Shown piece after piece: positions 1-8,915 of a stretch of DNA of 64,000 nucleotides. The notes under the pieces were generated by a model. That model was not told the origin of the DNA and did not search any database. It worked only from the letters and a program-made list of their open reading frames with translations. Position 1 is the stretch's first letter. Each line of letters begins with the position of its first letter. The position numbers and the translations under genes were made by a program. Source of the stretch: Phenylobacterium aquaticum (GTDB lineage Bacteria; Pseudomonadota; Alphaproteobacteria; Caulobacterales; Caulobacteraceae); the NCBI RefSeq assembly GCF_022695515.1, contig NZ_JALDPT010000015.1, forward strand, positions 1 to 64,000, given 5' to 3'.

Positions 1-125
1 CCCGCGAGGGCCAGGGCGCGCTCGCCGGCGCCCTTCAGGCCCTGACCCGCGCCTCGGCCCTGGACGGCGGCGCCGCGCTGGCCGCGCGGGCCGCCCGCGA
101 GCGGATGCGCATGAAGCTGAACTGA
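1..125 (+). CDS. 3' end of an unidentified gene (partial)
   Basis: An open frame (frame 3) enters from the left edge and ends at TGA 123-125, leaving about 40 residues. They are Ala/Arg/Leu-rich and end in RMRMKLN. GC-rich third positions fit a real coding end. The gene runs in the direction of gshB, 68 bp upstream of it. The fragment is too short to assign a family. Confidence 0.5.
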   Translation, partial: REGQGALAGALQALTRASALDGGAALAARAARERMRMKLN

Positions 126-193
126 GCCCCTGGCCTTGCCGCCCCGCGCGGCCTATCTCAGGGGCCGCCTGTCGAACCCGCGAGGAAAAGCCG

Positions 194-1141
<948 letters not shown>

Positions 1142-1196
1142 ACTTGTCTGTGAAGAGGCGGCCCTAGGTCACGGAATCGTCTCGTCTTCTTGAAAA

Positions 1197-1211
1197 GTTC
1201 TATATTTGTTC
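1197..1211 (+). promoter_or_regulatory. LexA (SOS) box upstream of comM
   Basis: The sequence GTTC-TATATTT-GTTC is an exact match to the alphaproteobacterial LexA operator, a direct repeat GTTC-N7-GTTC. It lies 66 bp before the comM ATG and 56 bp after gshB, so it most likely controls comM. LexA repression with release after DNA damage is inferred from the match. Confidence 0.75.
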
Positions 1212-1277
1212 TTGATCCGACCCGCAATGCGTGCTGGGGTTGTGGATAAATCGTGCCCATTTTGAGGGATCACAACC

Positions 1278-2313
1278 ATGGCCGCTCGCGTCGTGACCGT
1301 CGCCTTCCAGGGGGTTGAGGCGCGCCGGGTGGACGTCGAGGTTCAGCTCACCGGCAACGAGAGCTTTTTCGTGATTGTCGGCCTGGGCGACAAGGCAGTG
1401 GGCGAGAGTCGGGAACGGGTGCGCGCCGCCTTCGCCGGCCTGGGCCTGGCCCTGCCGGCCAAGCGGATCATCTGCAATCTGGCGCCGGCCGACCTGCCCA
1501 AGGAGGGCAGCCACTACGACCTGCCCATCGCCTTGGCGATCATGGCCGCCATGGGGATCATTCCGCCTGACGCCCTGTCCGGCTGGGCGGCCATGGGCGA
1601 GCTGTCCCTCGACGGGCGCGTGGTTCAGGCGGCGGGCGCCCTGCCCGCCGCGGTGGCCGCAGGCGCCATGGGCCTGGGGCTGATCTGCCCGGAGGCCTGC
1701 GGGGCGGAGGCCGCCTGGGCGGGGGACACCGCCATTCTCGCGGCGCCCTCGCTGATCGCCCTGGTCAACCACTTCCGCGGCCAGCAGATGATGTCGCCGC
1801 CCCGGCCGGGCCCGCTGATTGAGGGCGCCGCCGTCCCCGACCTGAAGGACGTCAAGGGCCAGGAGAACGCCAAGCGCGCCCTGGAGATCGCCGCGGCGGG
1901 GGGACACAACCTCCTGTTCATCGGCCCGCCCGGCTCCGGCAAGTCGATGATGGCCGCCCGCCTGCCCGGCCTCCTGCCGCCCCTGTCGGCGACCGAACTC
2001 TTGGAAACCTCCATGGTCCATTCGGTGGCTGGGCTGATCGCCAAGGGGGAGCTGACCCGGGCGCGGCCGTTCCGCACGCCGCACCATTCGGCGACCATGG
2101 CGGCGCTGACCGGCGGCGGGGTGCGCATCAAGCCCGGCGAAGTGTCCCTGGCCCATAACGGCGTCCTGTTCCTCGACGAACTGCCGGAGTTCAGCGCCCA
2201 GGCCCTGGACAGTCTGCGGCAACCCCTGGAGACCGGGGAGGTCACGGTCGCCCGCGCCAACGCCCATGTGCGCTATCCCGCCCGCTTCCAGCTGATCGCG
2301 GCGGAAAACCCCT
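1278..2313 (+). pseudogene. comM: comM/yifB (Mg-chelatase-like AAA+ protein), 5' portion, split by island
   Basis: ComM/YifB-family AAA+ protein; the best-studied members are helicases that promote branch migration during natural transformation. This fragment codes for about 345 residues: the N-terminal ChlI-like domain, Walker A ([11 protein letters not shown]) and Walker B ([10 protein letters not shown]). Host sequence stops at the sensor-1 motif (AAENP), where the island begins; the rest is at 59064-59559. The frame reads on into the island to a stop at 2534, adding about 73 foreign residues, so any product is a chimera lacking the C-terminal half. The start ATG at 1278 follows GAGGGA. 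A SOS box lies upstream. comM is a known integration site of genomic islands in other bacteria. Confidence 0.92.
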
Positions 2314-3781
2314 GTGAGTGCGTTGCCTTTCCAGCATCATTTCCAGGAGGAGTGAAGAGGAGGATGATTTCAACATCCTCCTTTCCGACCACGATGCGGT
2401 CGGTGATGGTTTCGACGATCTGTCGGCGTTCAGGGAAAGGAAGGGCTTTCCAGCGGGACGCCAGATCGCGCGCTTCGTTCAAGGTGGTCTCCCGAGACAG
2501 GATGCCGATCCGCAGGACATCGACCTCCGCCTGAAGGCGCGGAATCTCCTCTTCGAGCTGCTTGCGCCGTGCCGAGAGCGGCCGGTGCAGCGGGCCGAAG
2601 TCCTCCTTGGTGACCCCGTCAGCGAGATAGAGCTGATAGAGCTTGTCTGCCTCGGCCTGCACCTTGCGCAGCTCCGCCTCAGCGGCTCCGACCAGCGCCT
2701 CCTTCTCGCGAATGCTCTCGCTCGCCGCCTCCATATGCGCCGCCACCTCGTCAGGCGAGATCAGGAACTCATTGAGCTGCGCGCGGTAGACCTCTTCGAG
2801 ATCGCCGACAGGGATCTTGTTGCGGCAGACCGAGCACACGTACTTGGGCGAGTTGGACCACACGTACATCTTCGTCCCGCACGTGCAGAAGGCGTAGCCG
2901 GCGAAGAGGTGCGCGGTGCCGCGCCCCGGCGGGCGGCTGCGGTTACGGGAGTTGCACCGCTCCCAGAGCTCCTCTGGTACGATCGCCTCGACCTCCTGGT
3001 ACACCCACTCGCTCTCGGGCTTCATGGTCCAGGCGCGGCGGTTGTCGGTGGTCTGGGTGTAGTTCACCCGCCGCACGCCCTTGGCCGTCGTGTCTTCGAG
3101 CAAGCGGCTGACGCTGCTGTCGGTGAACTGTGCGCCCTTCCGGGTCCTGTAGCCGCGCTCGTTCAGAATACGCGCCACGCGCTTGATGCGGCGATGCTGA
3201 TCGAACAGTTCGTACATGAGGAGGCGCACCGGAGCCTCATCCGGATCCGGCACGAGCTTCTTGTCCTGCCAGCGATACCCGTAGGGAGCTGCGCCGCCTG
3301 TCGTCTTGCCGAGTTTCGCGCGGATCGAGACGGACGCCGATACGCGGTCTGCGATCTCCTCGCGTTCCCACTGCGCCATGGCCGCGATCATCGTGAAGAA
3401 GAGGCGGCCAGCGGGCGTCGAGGTATCGATGCTCTCGGCCAGGCTCACCATGTCCGCGCCGCACGCCCGGAAGGCGTCCGCGAAATCGAGAAGCTCCTTG
3501 GTGTTGCGTGCCAGCCGGGCCAACTTGGAGAACACCAGCGCCGAGATGCGCCCGCTCCGGAGGTCCGCGAGCATGCGCTGCGCCTCCGGATGGCCCAACA
3601 CGGCCTTGCCGGAGACGGCCTCCAGCCGGTACACCTCGACAACCCGCCAGCCCTTAGCTTCGGCATAGGCGCAGGCCCGCCGCTCGTGGTGCTCGGGGCT
3701 CTCCCCCCGCGCCTGGTCTTCGGTGGACACCCTGATCCAGACGCCTACTTCCTTGGTGTCGCGAACCGCTTCATTCCGCAT
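2273..3781 (-). CDS. Large serine recombinase (integrase) whose 3' end crosses attL
   Basis: Site-specific recombinase that probably integrates and excises the island. The N-terminal catalytic domain carries the Ser motif [10 protein letters not shown], followed by the recombinase domain, a zinc-ribbon region (FCTCG ... CSVC), a coiled coil and a C-terminal segment [16 protein letters not shown]. The ATG at 3781 is preferred over an upstream start at 3820 because the conserved domain begins soon after it. The last 13 codons or so lie in comM DNA, so the present C-terminus is host-derived. In the excised circle the frame would instead continue into the XRE gene at the right end. It is divergent from the small gene at 3901. 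It is antisense to read-through from the comM promoter. Confidence 0.92.
   Translation of the reverse strand: MRNEAVRDTKEVGVWIRVSTEDQARGESPEHHERRACAYAEAKGWRVVEVYRLEAVSGKAVLGHPEAQRMLADLRSGRISALVFSKLARLARNTKELLDFADAFRACGADMVSLAESIDTSTPAGRLFFTMIAAMAQWEREEIADRVSASVSIRAKLGKTTGGAAPYGYRWQDKKLVPDPDEAPVRLLMYELFDQHRRIKRVARILNERGYRTRKGAQFTDSSVSRLLEDTTAKGVRRVNYTQTTDNRRAWTMKPESEWVYQEVEAIVPEELWERCNSRNRSRPPGRGTAHLFAGYAFCTCGTKMYVWSNSPKYVCSVCRNKIPVGDLEEVYRAQLNEFLISPDEVAAHMEAASESIREKEALVGAAEAELRKVQAEADKLYQLYLADGVTKEDFGPLHRPLSARRKQLEEEIPRLQAEVDVLRIGILSRETTLNEARDLASRWKALPFPERRQIVETITDRIVVGKEDVEIILLFTPPGNDAGKATHSQGFSAAISWKRAG
2309..2322 (+). repeat. attL, left junction of the island
   Basis: The left junction CCCCTGTGAGTGCG and the right junction CCCATGCAAGTGCG (59058-59071) align without gaps. 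Shared blocks are CCC, TG and AGTGCG. Taking the left side of this site and the right side of the other restores comM in frame through Asn-Pro-Cys-(Lys or Glu)-Cys-Gly-His. The exact crossover could be TG (2313-2314) or within AGTGCG. Both choices keep the frames intact. Confidence 0.8.
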
Positions 3782-3900
3782 CGCGCGCTCTCCCCGTGAA
3801 GAACAAAGAGAATACACCACCGCACGTTCAGAGTGAATCTTGCAAACTGATCAATCGCCCCCCACCTGCCCTTAACAGGCGCTGCAATGAGGGGTGACCC

Positions 3901-4083
3901 ATGGCGACGAACACGAACAACGGCTTCCGCAAAGGCTCGGTCTCCGGCCGCAGCCAGGTGAAGAACCCCAAGACCGGGCTCTTCGTGAAGCGCGACGACA
4001 GCACGGGCAAGTTCATGGCCGTGAAGACGAGCGGAGGCGCCTTCAAGGGCGTCGCGAAAGAGCGCGACGGACGCCGCTCCTAA
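3901..4083 (+). CDS. Small basic conserved protein, divergent from the integrase
   Basis: A 60-residue Lys/Arg/Gly-rich protein with the core RSQVKNPKTGLFVKRDDSTG and a near-C-terminal AFKGVAKERDG. I recognise the type as a small protein common on alphaproteobacterial mobile elements, with no known function. The ATG at 3901 follows a GAGG-type site. It is separated from the integrase start by about 120 bp that must hold both promoters. The basic character would allow nucleic-acid binding, but this is not shown. An inverted repeat follows the stop. Confidence 0.75.
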   Translation: MATNTNNGFRKGSVSGRSQVKNPKTGLFVKRDDSTGKFMAVKTSGGAFKGVAKERDGRRS

Positions 4084-4109
4084 GACGCGAGGGCGCGAAG
4101 CGTCGCGTC
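4084..4109 (+). terminator. Possible hairpin terminator after the small basic gene
   Basis: GACGCGA (4084-4090) pairs with TCGCGTC (4103-4109), one base after the stop codon. There is no clear T-run, so the role is uncertain. The remaining 230 bp up to the next gene end (4341) show no convincing gene. Confidence 0.3.
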
Positions 4110-4340
4110 GAGCGTTGGCGCCGACGCCCCCTGAGAGCACGCATCGACGGTCGTGACGTCGTGGCGCCAGGAACGTCGGCGAGAAGCACAAGCACGCCCG
4201 GCGAAACGTTCGCAAGTCCCGACCTCACCCCTTTCACACCCCCATTGTCCCGACGGGCTCCTCCCCTTCGGCTGGATCTCCGCGCGATCCAATCGAAGAG
4301 GCACGGCGACGCTTGCGCGATACGCCGTGCTTCCGTGGAC

Positions 4341-4874
4341 TTATGAGGCGTCCATGAGCCCTTCAAAGAGCGTGTTCGCACCGAGCTGATAGTGGGTCTG
4401 GACCAGAGCGGCGGCGCTAAACAGCGCCATCCGACGATCTTGTGAGCGCCAGTCACCGCGCGTTCGCGGCAGCTTGTGGGCCAGCACATCGATTTGCCGC
4501 GCGACCGCCTCGGCGACCTCCTGGCGAGTCCGAGCGCCGACCGTCGCGTAGCACCTAAGAACATCGTCTCGGGGATAGACCGCGACCTCGATGTTGCGGG
4601 CCTGGGCCGCCGCAGCCATCGCCTGATGCAGGCTCTCCATTCGGACGGTGCGCTGGACCTTCGGATTGGTGGCCTCTAGCACCAGGGTCTCTGGCTGGAG
4701 GCGGTCGAGCAGGTTCTCGAACGCGCGCATCGAACGCCGATTCTTATCGCCCCGCACAAAGACCAGGCCCCAGTCATAGGCCGCGAAGGGCGCCTCGAAA
4801 GCGATCCATCCGAAGCCGCGACCATTGGGGCAGACACCGAGCGTCAAGCTCTTGGACAGCGGGCGCACCGTCAT
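4341..4874 (-). CDS. RuvC-like (RNase H fold) protein with a changed first catalytic residue
   Basis: A 177-residue protein whose layout resembles RuvC-type Holliday junction resolvases. The first strand LTLGVCPNGRGFGWIAF has Cys where RuvC has its first catalytic Asp. LVLEA supplies the expected Glu, and DRRMALFSAAAL matches the C-terminal acidic helix. The Asp-to-Cys change suggests an inactive or altered enzyme. The start overlaps the stop of the XRE gene upstream (4871-4874), so the pair is translationally coupled. Homology is inferred from motif order only. Confidence 0.55.
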   Translation of the reverse strand: MTVRPLSKSLTLGVCPNGRGFGWIAFEAPFAAYDWGLVFVRGDKNRRSMRAFENLLDRLQPETLVLEATNPKVQRTVRMESLHQAMAAAAQARNIEVAVYPRDDVLRCYATVGARTRQEVAEAVARQIDVLAHKLPRTRGDWRSQDRRMALFSAAALVQTHYQLGANTLFEGLMDAS

Positions 4875-5209
4875 GCGGGTTCAGCGGATATCCCGCGTTT
4901 GACCATCGCGCTGAGCAGGCTGAGCTTGCGACGCGAGACCGGGTCAGTCGCGTGTCGCAAGGCCTCGTCGAGCTTGGCCGCGCGCCGCATGACCGCCTCT
5001 TCGATCTCATGATGAAGGAACGGAAAGAGCCTGCGTCCGCAGTGCCCGAAGATCACTTCGAGCGCCATCAGGGTGCGGGCGCTGGGCGTCAAATCTCCCC
5101 GCTCGTAGCGGGAGATGACGCTGCGCCCGACGCCCGTGAGGGTCGCCAACTCCCGCTGTGAGAACGCCCAGCCTTTGCGGCTTCCGGGCAGTTGATTTTG
5201 TTTTCGCAT
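4871..5209 (-). CDS. XRE-family HTH regulator
   Basis: A 112-residue protein with a helix-turn-helix in its first half (FSQRELATLTGVGRSVISRY, then ERGDLTPSARTLMALE). The second half is helical and charged. It is the first gene of a two-gene operon with the RuvC-like protein, overlapping it by 4 bp. It probably binds its own promoter between 5209 and 5317, where GCGCAATGTTCGCGCCAGG occurs, but no operator is certain. Confidence 0.8.
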   Translation of the reverse strand: MRKQNQLPGSRKGWAFSQRELATLTGVGRSVISRYERGDLTPSARTLMALEVIFGHCGRRLFPFLHHEIEEAVMRRAAKLDEALRHATDPVSRRKLSLLSAMVKRGISAEPA

Positions 5210-5316
5210 AGGCGCGACAGCTAGGGTGTCGCCCGTGACTAAGGCGGGGCGACTTTCCTATTTTCGCCGGTGCAGACCCTGACCGCCAGAGTGCGCAATG
5301 TTCGCGCCAGGAACCT

Positions 5317-6624
5317 TCAGGCTGTCGCCGCCTGGTCGGTCGGCGGCGTGATGCCGAACCGCGCGGCGAGCGCGCGCACATGCGGGCGAGCTTCGGGGGG
5401 CAGGACCGAGACGCCGTGAGACTTCACGGTCTTGAGCTGCAGGCGTGAGCGCAGAAAAGATCCAACCCAGCGATTGGGCATGGACTGGCCAAGCTCGAAG
5501 ACCGCCTGGGCATTGAAGCGCTCGGTGATGGCCGAGAGCGCCGCCATGCCGTTCGCGCTCTGCTCAAAAACCTCCAGCACCGTCGAGATCATGACCGTTT
5601 CCCAGGACACCGCTGGCGCGGTCGGCATGGCGGCGTGCTCGGACCAGACCTGTTCAGCGATCGCTCCACGCAGGTCCGGGTCATCCACCAGGGACAATAG
5701 GGGCAGGAGCATCTGTTGCGCGCGATGGCTAAGCCCGCCAGGCGGAGGCGCGGCCACGCCTTCCTGCGGCCGGCCAAACTGGAAGCGCCAGGCCAGCAGC
5801 TTGTCGCGCAACGCTTGAGCCTCACGGTGCGCGGCGTCGGGCAAGGCGATGGGGATATTGGCGCGCAGCGGCCGGCCGCCGGTCTCTTCAGTCAGGAAGC
5901 GGCTCTCCAGCGCCACGTCCGCGAAGCGCTCGCGCATGCCGATGAGCTTGGGCCCAAAGACCCGAAAGGCCTGAGGGTTCAGTTCGCGGTGGCGGTCGGT
6001 CATGGTCCTCAGCACCGGCATGCCCTTGGTCGTGCCGTTGTTGAAAATCTTGGTGAGATCGGCGGTGGCGTCAGACAAGCGGAAATCCGCTTCATCGAGC
6101 ACCAAGGTGCCCCGAAAGGCCTCCAAGACATGGAAGATCGGGGAGAGGGTGGACGCGCCCGAGGCGAAGAACGGCCGACAGCAGACCGCGCCAATGATCG
6201 TCAGGGCTCGGGTCTTGCCCGTCCCGAACTGCCCGCGAAAGCGCAGATAGGGCATCTCGTTGAAGGTGTCATAGACCCAAGACAACAGGATGTAGTGGGC
6301 GGCGATCTCTTCATAGAGCGGCGACAGATCGACATAGCGGTGGAGGTAGGTCTGGATGTCCCCCAGCAGCGCGGCCTTGGTGGTGAAGACGCCGATCGCC
6401 GAAGGTAGGCGCACGCAACCGGTGGCGATCAGGTTGTTCTGAGCGGAATAGGGGATCAGCCGCTCGCCGTCGCGCGGCGTGTACTCGCTCCGCAGCTCCA
6501 TCGCACCATTGGGAAAGCCTATCGCCAGCGCGGTCGTTCGAGCCTCTGGATCATAGACCAGCTCGACGAGGACGCCGTCCTCCAAGACCTCCGAGACCGT
6601 GGGCTTCGCGCCTTCGCCGTACAT
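5317..6624 (-). CDS. AAA ATPase of the primase/helicase type (island replication or maintenance)
   Basis: A 435-residue protein with Walker A (RGQFGTGKTRAL) and Walker B (GTLVLDEADFR), then a region about loss of targets that includes TMTDRHRELNPQAFRVFGPK. The arrangement resembles phage and plasmid primase-helicase ATPases of the P4/D5 type without the primase half. It could drive replication or unwinding of the excised island, which is an inference. The ATG at 6624 is divergent from the recombinase at 6.8 kb. It lies upstream of, but is not coupled to, the XRE/RuvC pair. Confidence 0.6.
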   Translation of the reverse strand: MYGEGAKPTVSEVLEDGVLVELVYDPEARTTALAIGFPNGAMELRSEYTPRDGERLIPYSAQNNLIATGCVRLPSAIGVFTTKAALLGDIQTYLHRYVDLSPLYEEIAAHYILLSWVYDTFNEMPYLRFRGQFGTGKTRALTIIGAVCCRPFFASGASTLSPIFHVLEAFRGTLVLDEADFRLSDATADLTKIFNNGTTKGMPVLRTMTDRHRELNPQAFRVFGPKLIGMRERFADVALESRFLTEETGGRPLRANIPIALPDAAHREAQALRDKLLAWRFQFGRPQEGVAAPPPGGLSHRAQQMLLPLLSLVDDPDLRGAIAEQVWSEHAAMPTAPAVSWETVMISTVLEVFEQSANGMAALSAITERFNAQAVFELGQSMPNRWVGSFLRSRLQLKTVKSHGVSVLPPEARPHVRALAARFGITPPTDQAATA

Positions 6625-6762
6625 ATGTCAGAAGCCTAACCCGGCCGCGCCCGTCGCACCCGAGGGCGCAATGTGCGGGGCGCGCACCCTGCGCGGCCTG
6701 GCGCATCGCCGCCCATGGTCTAGGCTGGATCGTGACGCCTGCCCCTGAGCGCGACTCGCGCG

Positions 6763-8571
6763 ATGTCTGGGGGCGCCGTAAGATTTCTCAGACGCCCGTC
6801 GTCACTTCCCTCTATGTCCCGCCGCCGCACCACCCAAGACCGCGACCGCGTTTGCGATGTCACGTCCCTCCCCACCGTTCCCGCCGTGGAAGGGGGCGTT
6901 CGGGGGCCTGGGGGGCTTCGGGGACTTGGGGGTCCGGGGGGAGGTCACAGGCGCTACTTCGTCTATTGCCGCAAATCCTCCGAGGCGGAGGAGCGCCAGG
7001 TACAGTCCATTCAATCCCAGCAGGAGGAGCTTCGGCGCATTTTCGGCGACGCCGCGCTCGAGATCGTCGACAGCTTCGAGGAGGCGCGCAGCGCAAAATC
7101 GCCAGGTCGTCCGGTGTTCGAGGCGATGATGGCGCGCATTGAACGGGGCGAGGCGGATGGGATCATCGCCTGGGCCCCGGACCGTCTGGCGCGCAACTCC
7201 ATCGATGGCGGTCGGATCGTCTATCTGCTGGACCTGGGCACGCTGCGGGACCTGAAGTTCGCGACCTACACCTTCGAGAACAACTCGCAGGGCAAGTTCA
7301 TGCTGCAGATCATGTTCGGGCAGTCGAAATACTATTCCGACGCCCTGTCGGAGAACGTGAAGCGCGGCAACCGCACCAAGGCGGCGCGGGGCTGGCGACC
7401 GAACATGGCGCCTTTAGGCTATCGCAATGACCCGGTGACCAAGACTATCGCCATCGATCCCATATATTTCACCCTGGTCCGCCGGATGTTCGATCTTGTG
7501 CTCTCAGGGGGCCGGTCCTCGCGTGAAATCGCCCGGATCGCGCGGGAGGACTGGGGGATGCGATCACCGCAGCGGCCCCGCAGCGGCGGGCGGCCCATTG
7601 GCACCAGTTCGCTGCACAAGATGCTCACCAACCCCTTCTATGCCGGGGTCTTCGTCTGGGAGGGCGAGCTGCATCAGGGCAAGCATGCGCCGGTGCTGAC
7701 GCTGGAGGACTTCCGCCGCGTCCAGGAGCTCCTGCGGCGGCCCACGCGTCAACATGTCCGGAAGAACAGCTTCGCCTTCACAGGTCTGATCCGCTGCGGG
7801 GCGTGCGGGGCGACCATTACCGCCGAGCACAAGACCAACCGTCATGGCCGGCGCTACATCTATTATCACTGTAGCCGCCGCAGTGGCCCGACACCCTGCC
7901 GCGAGCCCAGTGTTCGGACCGAAGCTCTGGAGGCCCAGATCGCCAGCTTCGTCGGTCGCCTCGGCATTTCGCCGTCGGTCGAGCGATGGGTGCTCGGGCG
8001 ATTGGAGCGCGCGTCTGCTGGAAACGTGGCGAGTGTCGAGGCGGTGCGCGAGACCCTCAGCCAGGCGCTTCGGGAGGCCCAGGCTCAGATCAGCCAGCTG
8101 CTGGACCTGCGGCTTCGGGACTTGATTGGGGATGAGGAGTTCGTCGCGCGACGCACGGAGCTCCAACGCACCGCGATAGACCTCGCCCAGCGCCTTGAGG
8201 CGCAAGACCGCCAGGTTGATCTCATCCCACCCTTCCGAACCCTGGTTTCAGCCAGTCATTTAGCGGGTGAAATGTTCTTCAAGGTGGACGATGAGACCAA
8301 ACGCCTGATCCTGCGCACCATGTGCTCATCCCACCCTTTGCTGAAGGGCAAAATCCTCAGTCTTGAGGCCGCGAAACCGTTCGCCGAAGTGGCGAGATTG
8401 GCTGCGTGTCCACGACAGCGGGCTGGCGTAGACACTTTCACCACCCCTGAGGCCCTGGCGCTGATGGATTCGCTCACGGAGGAAGGCCGCCGCCCTCGGG
8501 TGGGGACGCTTGTGTCAGCTCTAGAGTCTCAAGGTCGGGCGCGACCGAAGGTGACGCGGAACGCCGCGTGA
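6763..8571 (+). CDS. Large serine recombinase (second copy)
   Basis: Recombinase with the conserved domain starting at about codon 64 (RRYFVYCRKSSEAEERQ, catalytic Ser in RKSS). It continues through the recombinase domain to a zinc ribbon (IRCGACGATI ... YHCSRR) and a basic C-terminal region. It is not closely related to the integrase at 2273. The start is unclear: no ATG with a good ribosome site lies near the conserved domain. The first 60 codons cover a G-tract array, so the true start may be a later non-ATG codon. Its 3' end overlaps the convergent small gene 8474-8716. It may belong to a second element nested in the island. Confidence 0.85.
   Translation: MSGGAVRFLRRPSSLPSMSRRRTTQDRDRVCDVTSLPTVPAVEGGVRGPGGLRGLGGPGGGHRRYFVYCRKSSEAEERQVQSIQSQQEELRRIFGDAALEIVDSFEEARSAKSPGRPVFEAMMARIERGEADGIIAWAPDRLARNSIDGGRIVYLLDLGTLRDLKFATYTFENNSQGKFMLQIMFGQSKYYSDALSENVKRGNRTKAARGWRPNMAPLGYRNDPVTKTIAIDPIYFTLVRRMFDLVLSGGRSSREIARIAREDWGMRSPQRPRSGGRPIGTSSLHKMLTNPFYAGVFVWEGELHQGKHAPVLTLEDFRRVQELLRRPTRQHVRKNSFAFTGLIRCGACGATITAEHKTNRHGRRYIYYHCSRRSGPTPCREPSVRTEALEAQIASFVGRLGISPSVERWVLGRLERASAGNVASVEAVRETLSQALREAQAQISQLLDLRLRDLIGDEEFVARRTELQRTAIDLAQRLEAQDRQVDLIPPFRTLVSASHLAGEMFFKVDDETKRLILRTMCSSHPLLKGKILSLEAAKPFAEVARLAACPRQRAGVDTFTTPEALALMDSLTEEGRRPRVGTLVSALESQGRARPKVTRNAA
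6892..6946 (+). repeat. G-tract array with G-quadruplex potential (copy A)
   Basis: Six G-tracts of 4-6 bases start at 6892, 6902, 6910, 6920, 6928 and 6936, with loops of 3-5 bases. The array ends in GGGGGGAGGTCA. It lies immediately before the conserved recombinase domain. A related array in the opposite orientation is at 8781-8816. Confidence 0.7.
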
Positions 8572-8716
8572 GACGCTCGTAGAGGGCGATGAGGTTGTGA
8601 GCGATCACCGTCGCCTCATCTCGCGAAAGCCCTTCGCCGCCGTCAGCCGCACAGGCTTCCATCAAACGGTCGATGTCGTCGGCGTTGAACAGCATGACAG
8701 CATGATGCCAGCGCAC
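8474..8716 (-). CDS. Small conserved island protein (family member 1 of 3)
   Basis: About 80 residues, with the core LSRDEATVIAHNLIALYERL. The same pattern (LSRGEA-x-QLQRLVALYRTISR) occurs in the proteins at 12579 and 14767, so this is a family repeated three times in the left half of the island. The start may be ATG 8716 or the internal Met eight codons later. Its 3' end overlaps the recombinase convergently by about 98 bp. Function is unknown. Confidence 0.55.
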   Translation of the reverse strand: MRWHHAVMLFNADDIDRLMEACAADGGEGLSRDEATVIAHNLIALYERLTRRSASPSVAPDLETLELTQASPPEGGGLPP

Positions 8717-8780
8717 ACGGCCCCTGACCTGGCGGCGCTTCGTGCGTGCACCGAACTTGGCCGCTGGATGATGTTGACCT

Positions 8781-8816
8781 GACCTCCCCCAGCTCCCCTA
8801 CGTCCCCGATATCCCC
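8781..8816 (-). repeat. G-tract array with G-quadruplex potential (copy B)
   Basis: On the minus strand, four G-tracts (plus-strand C-tracts at 8786, 8795, 8804 and 8813) recur at exactly 9-bp spacing. The minus-strand reading ends in GGGGGAGGTCA, the same tail as copy A. It lies between the ParB-like gene and the small gene at 8716. The 200 bp from 8716 to 8916 otherwise show no gene. Confidence 0.7.
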
Positions 8817-8915
8817 GGCGGCGACGCCGCGCGGCGCGGCGATCCTTCGCAGCCGCGCCGACCCCCAGCGCGCATGGCAGGAGCCGCCCGATAGGACAGC
8901 CCCCGCTCCAAGCGC

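Noticed and set aside
2318..3799. 493-codon plus-strand frame across the integrase
   Set aside because: Exact antisense of the serine recombinase, which has clear catalytic and zinc-ribbon motifs.
5285..5310. Possible SOS box near the XRE/RuvC operon
   Set aside because: GTTC is followed after 7 bases by GAAC, not GTTC, so it is inverted and does not match the alphaproteobacterial LexA repeat.
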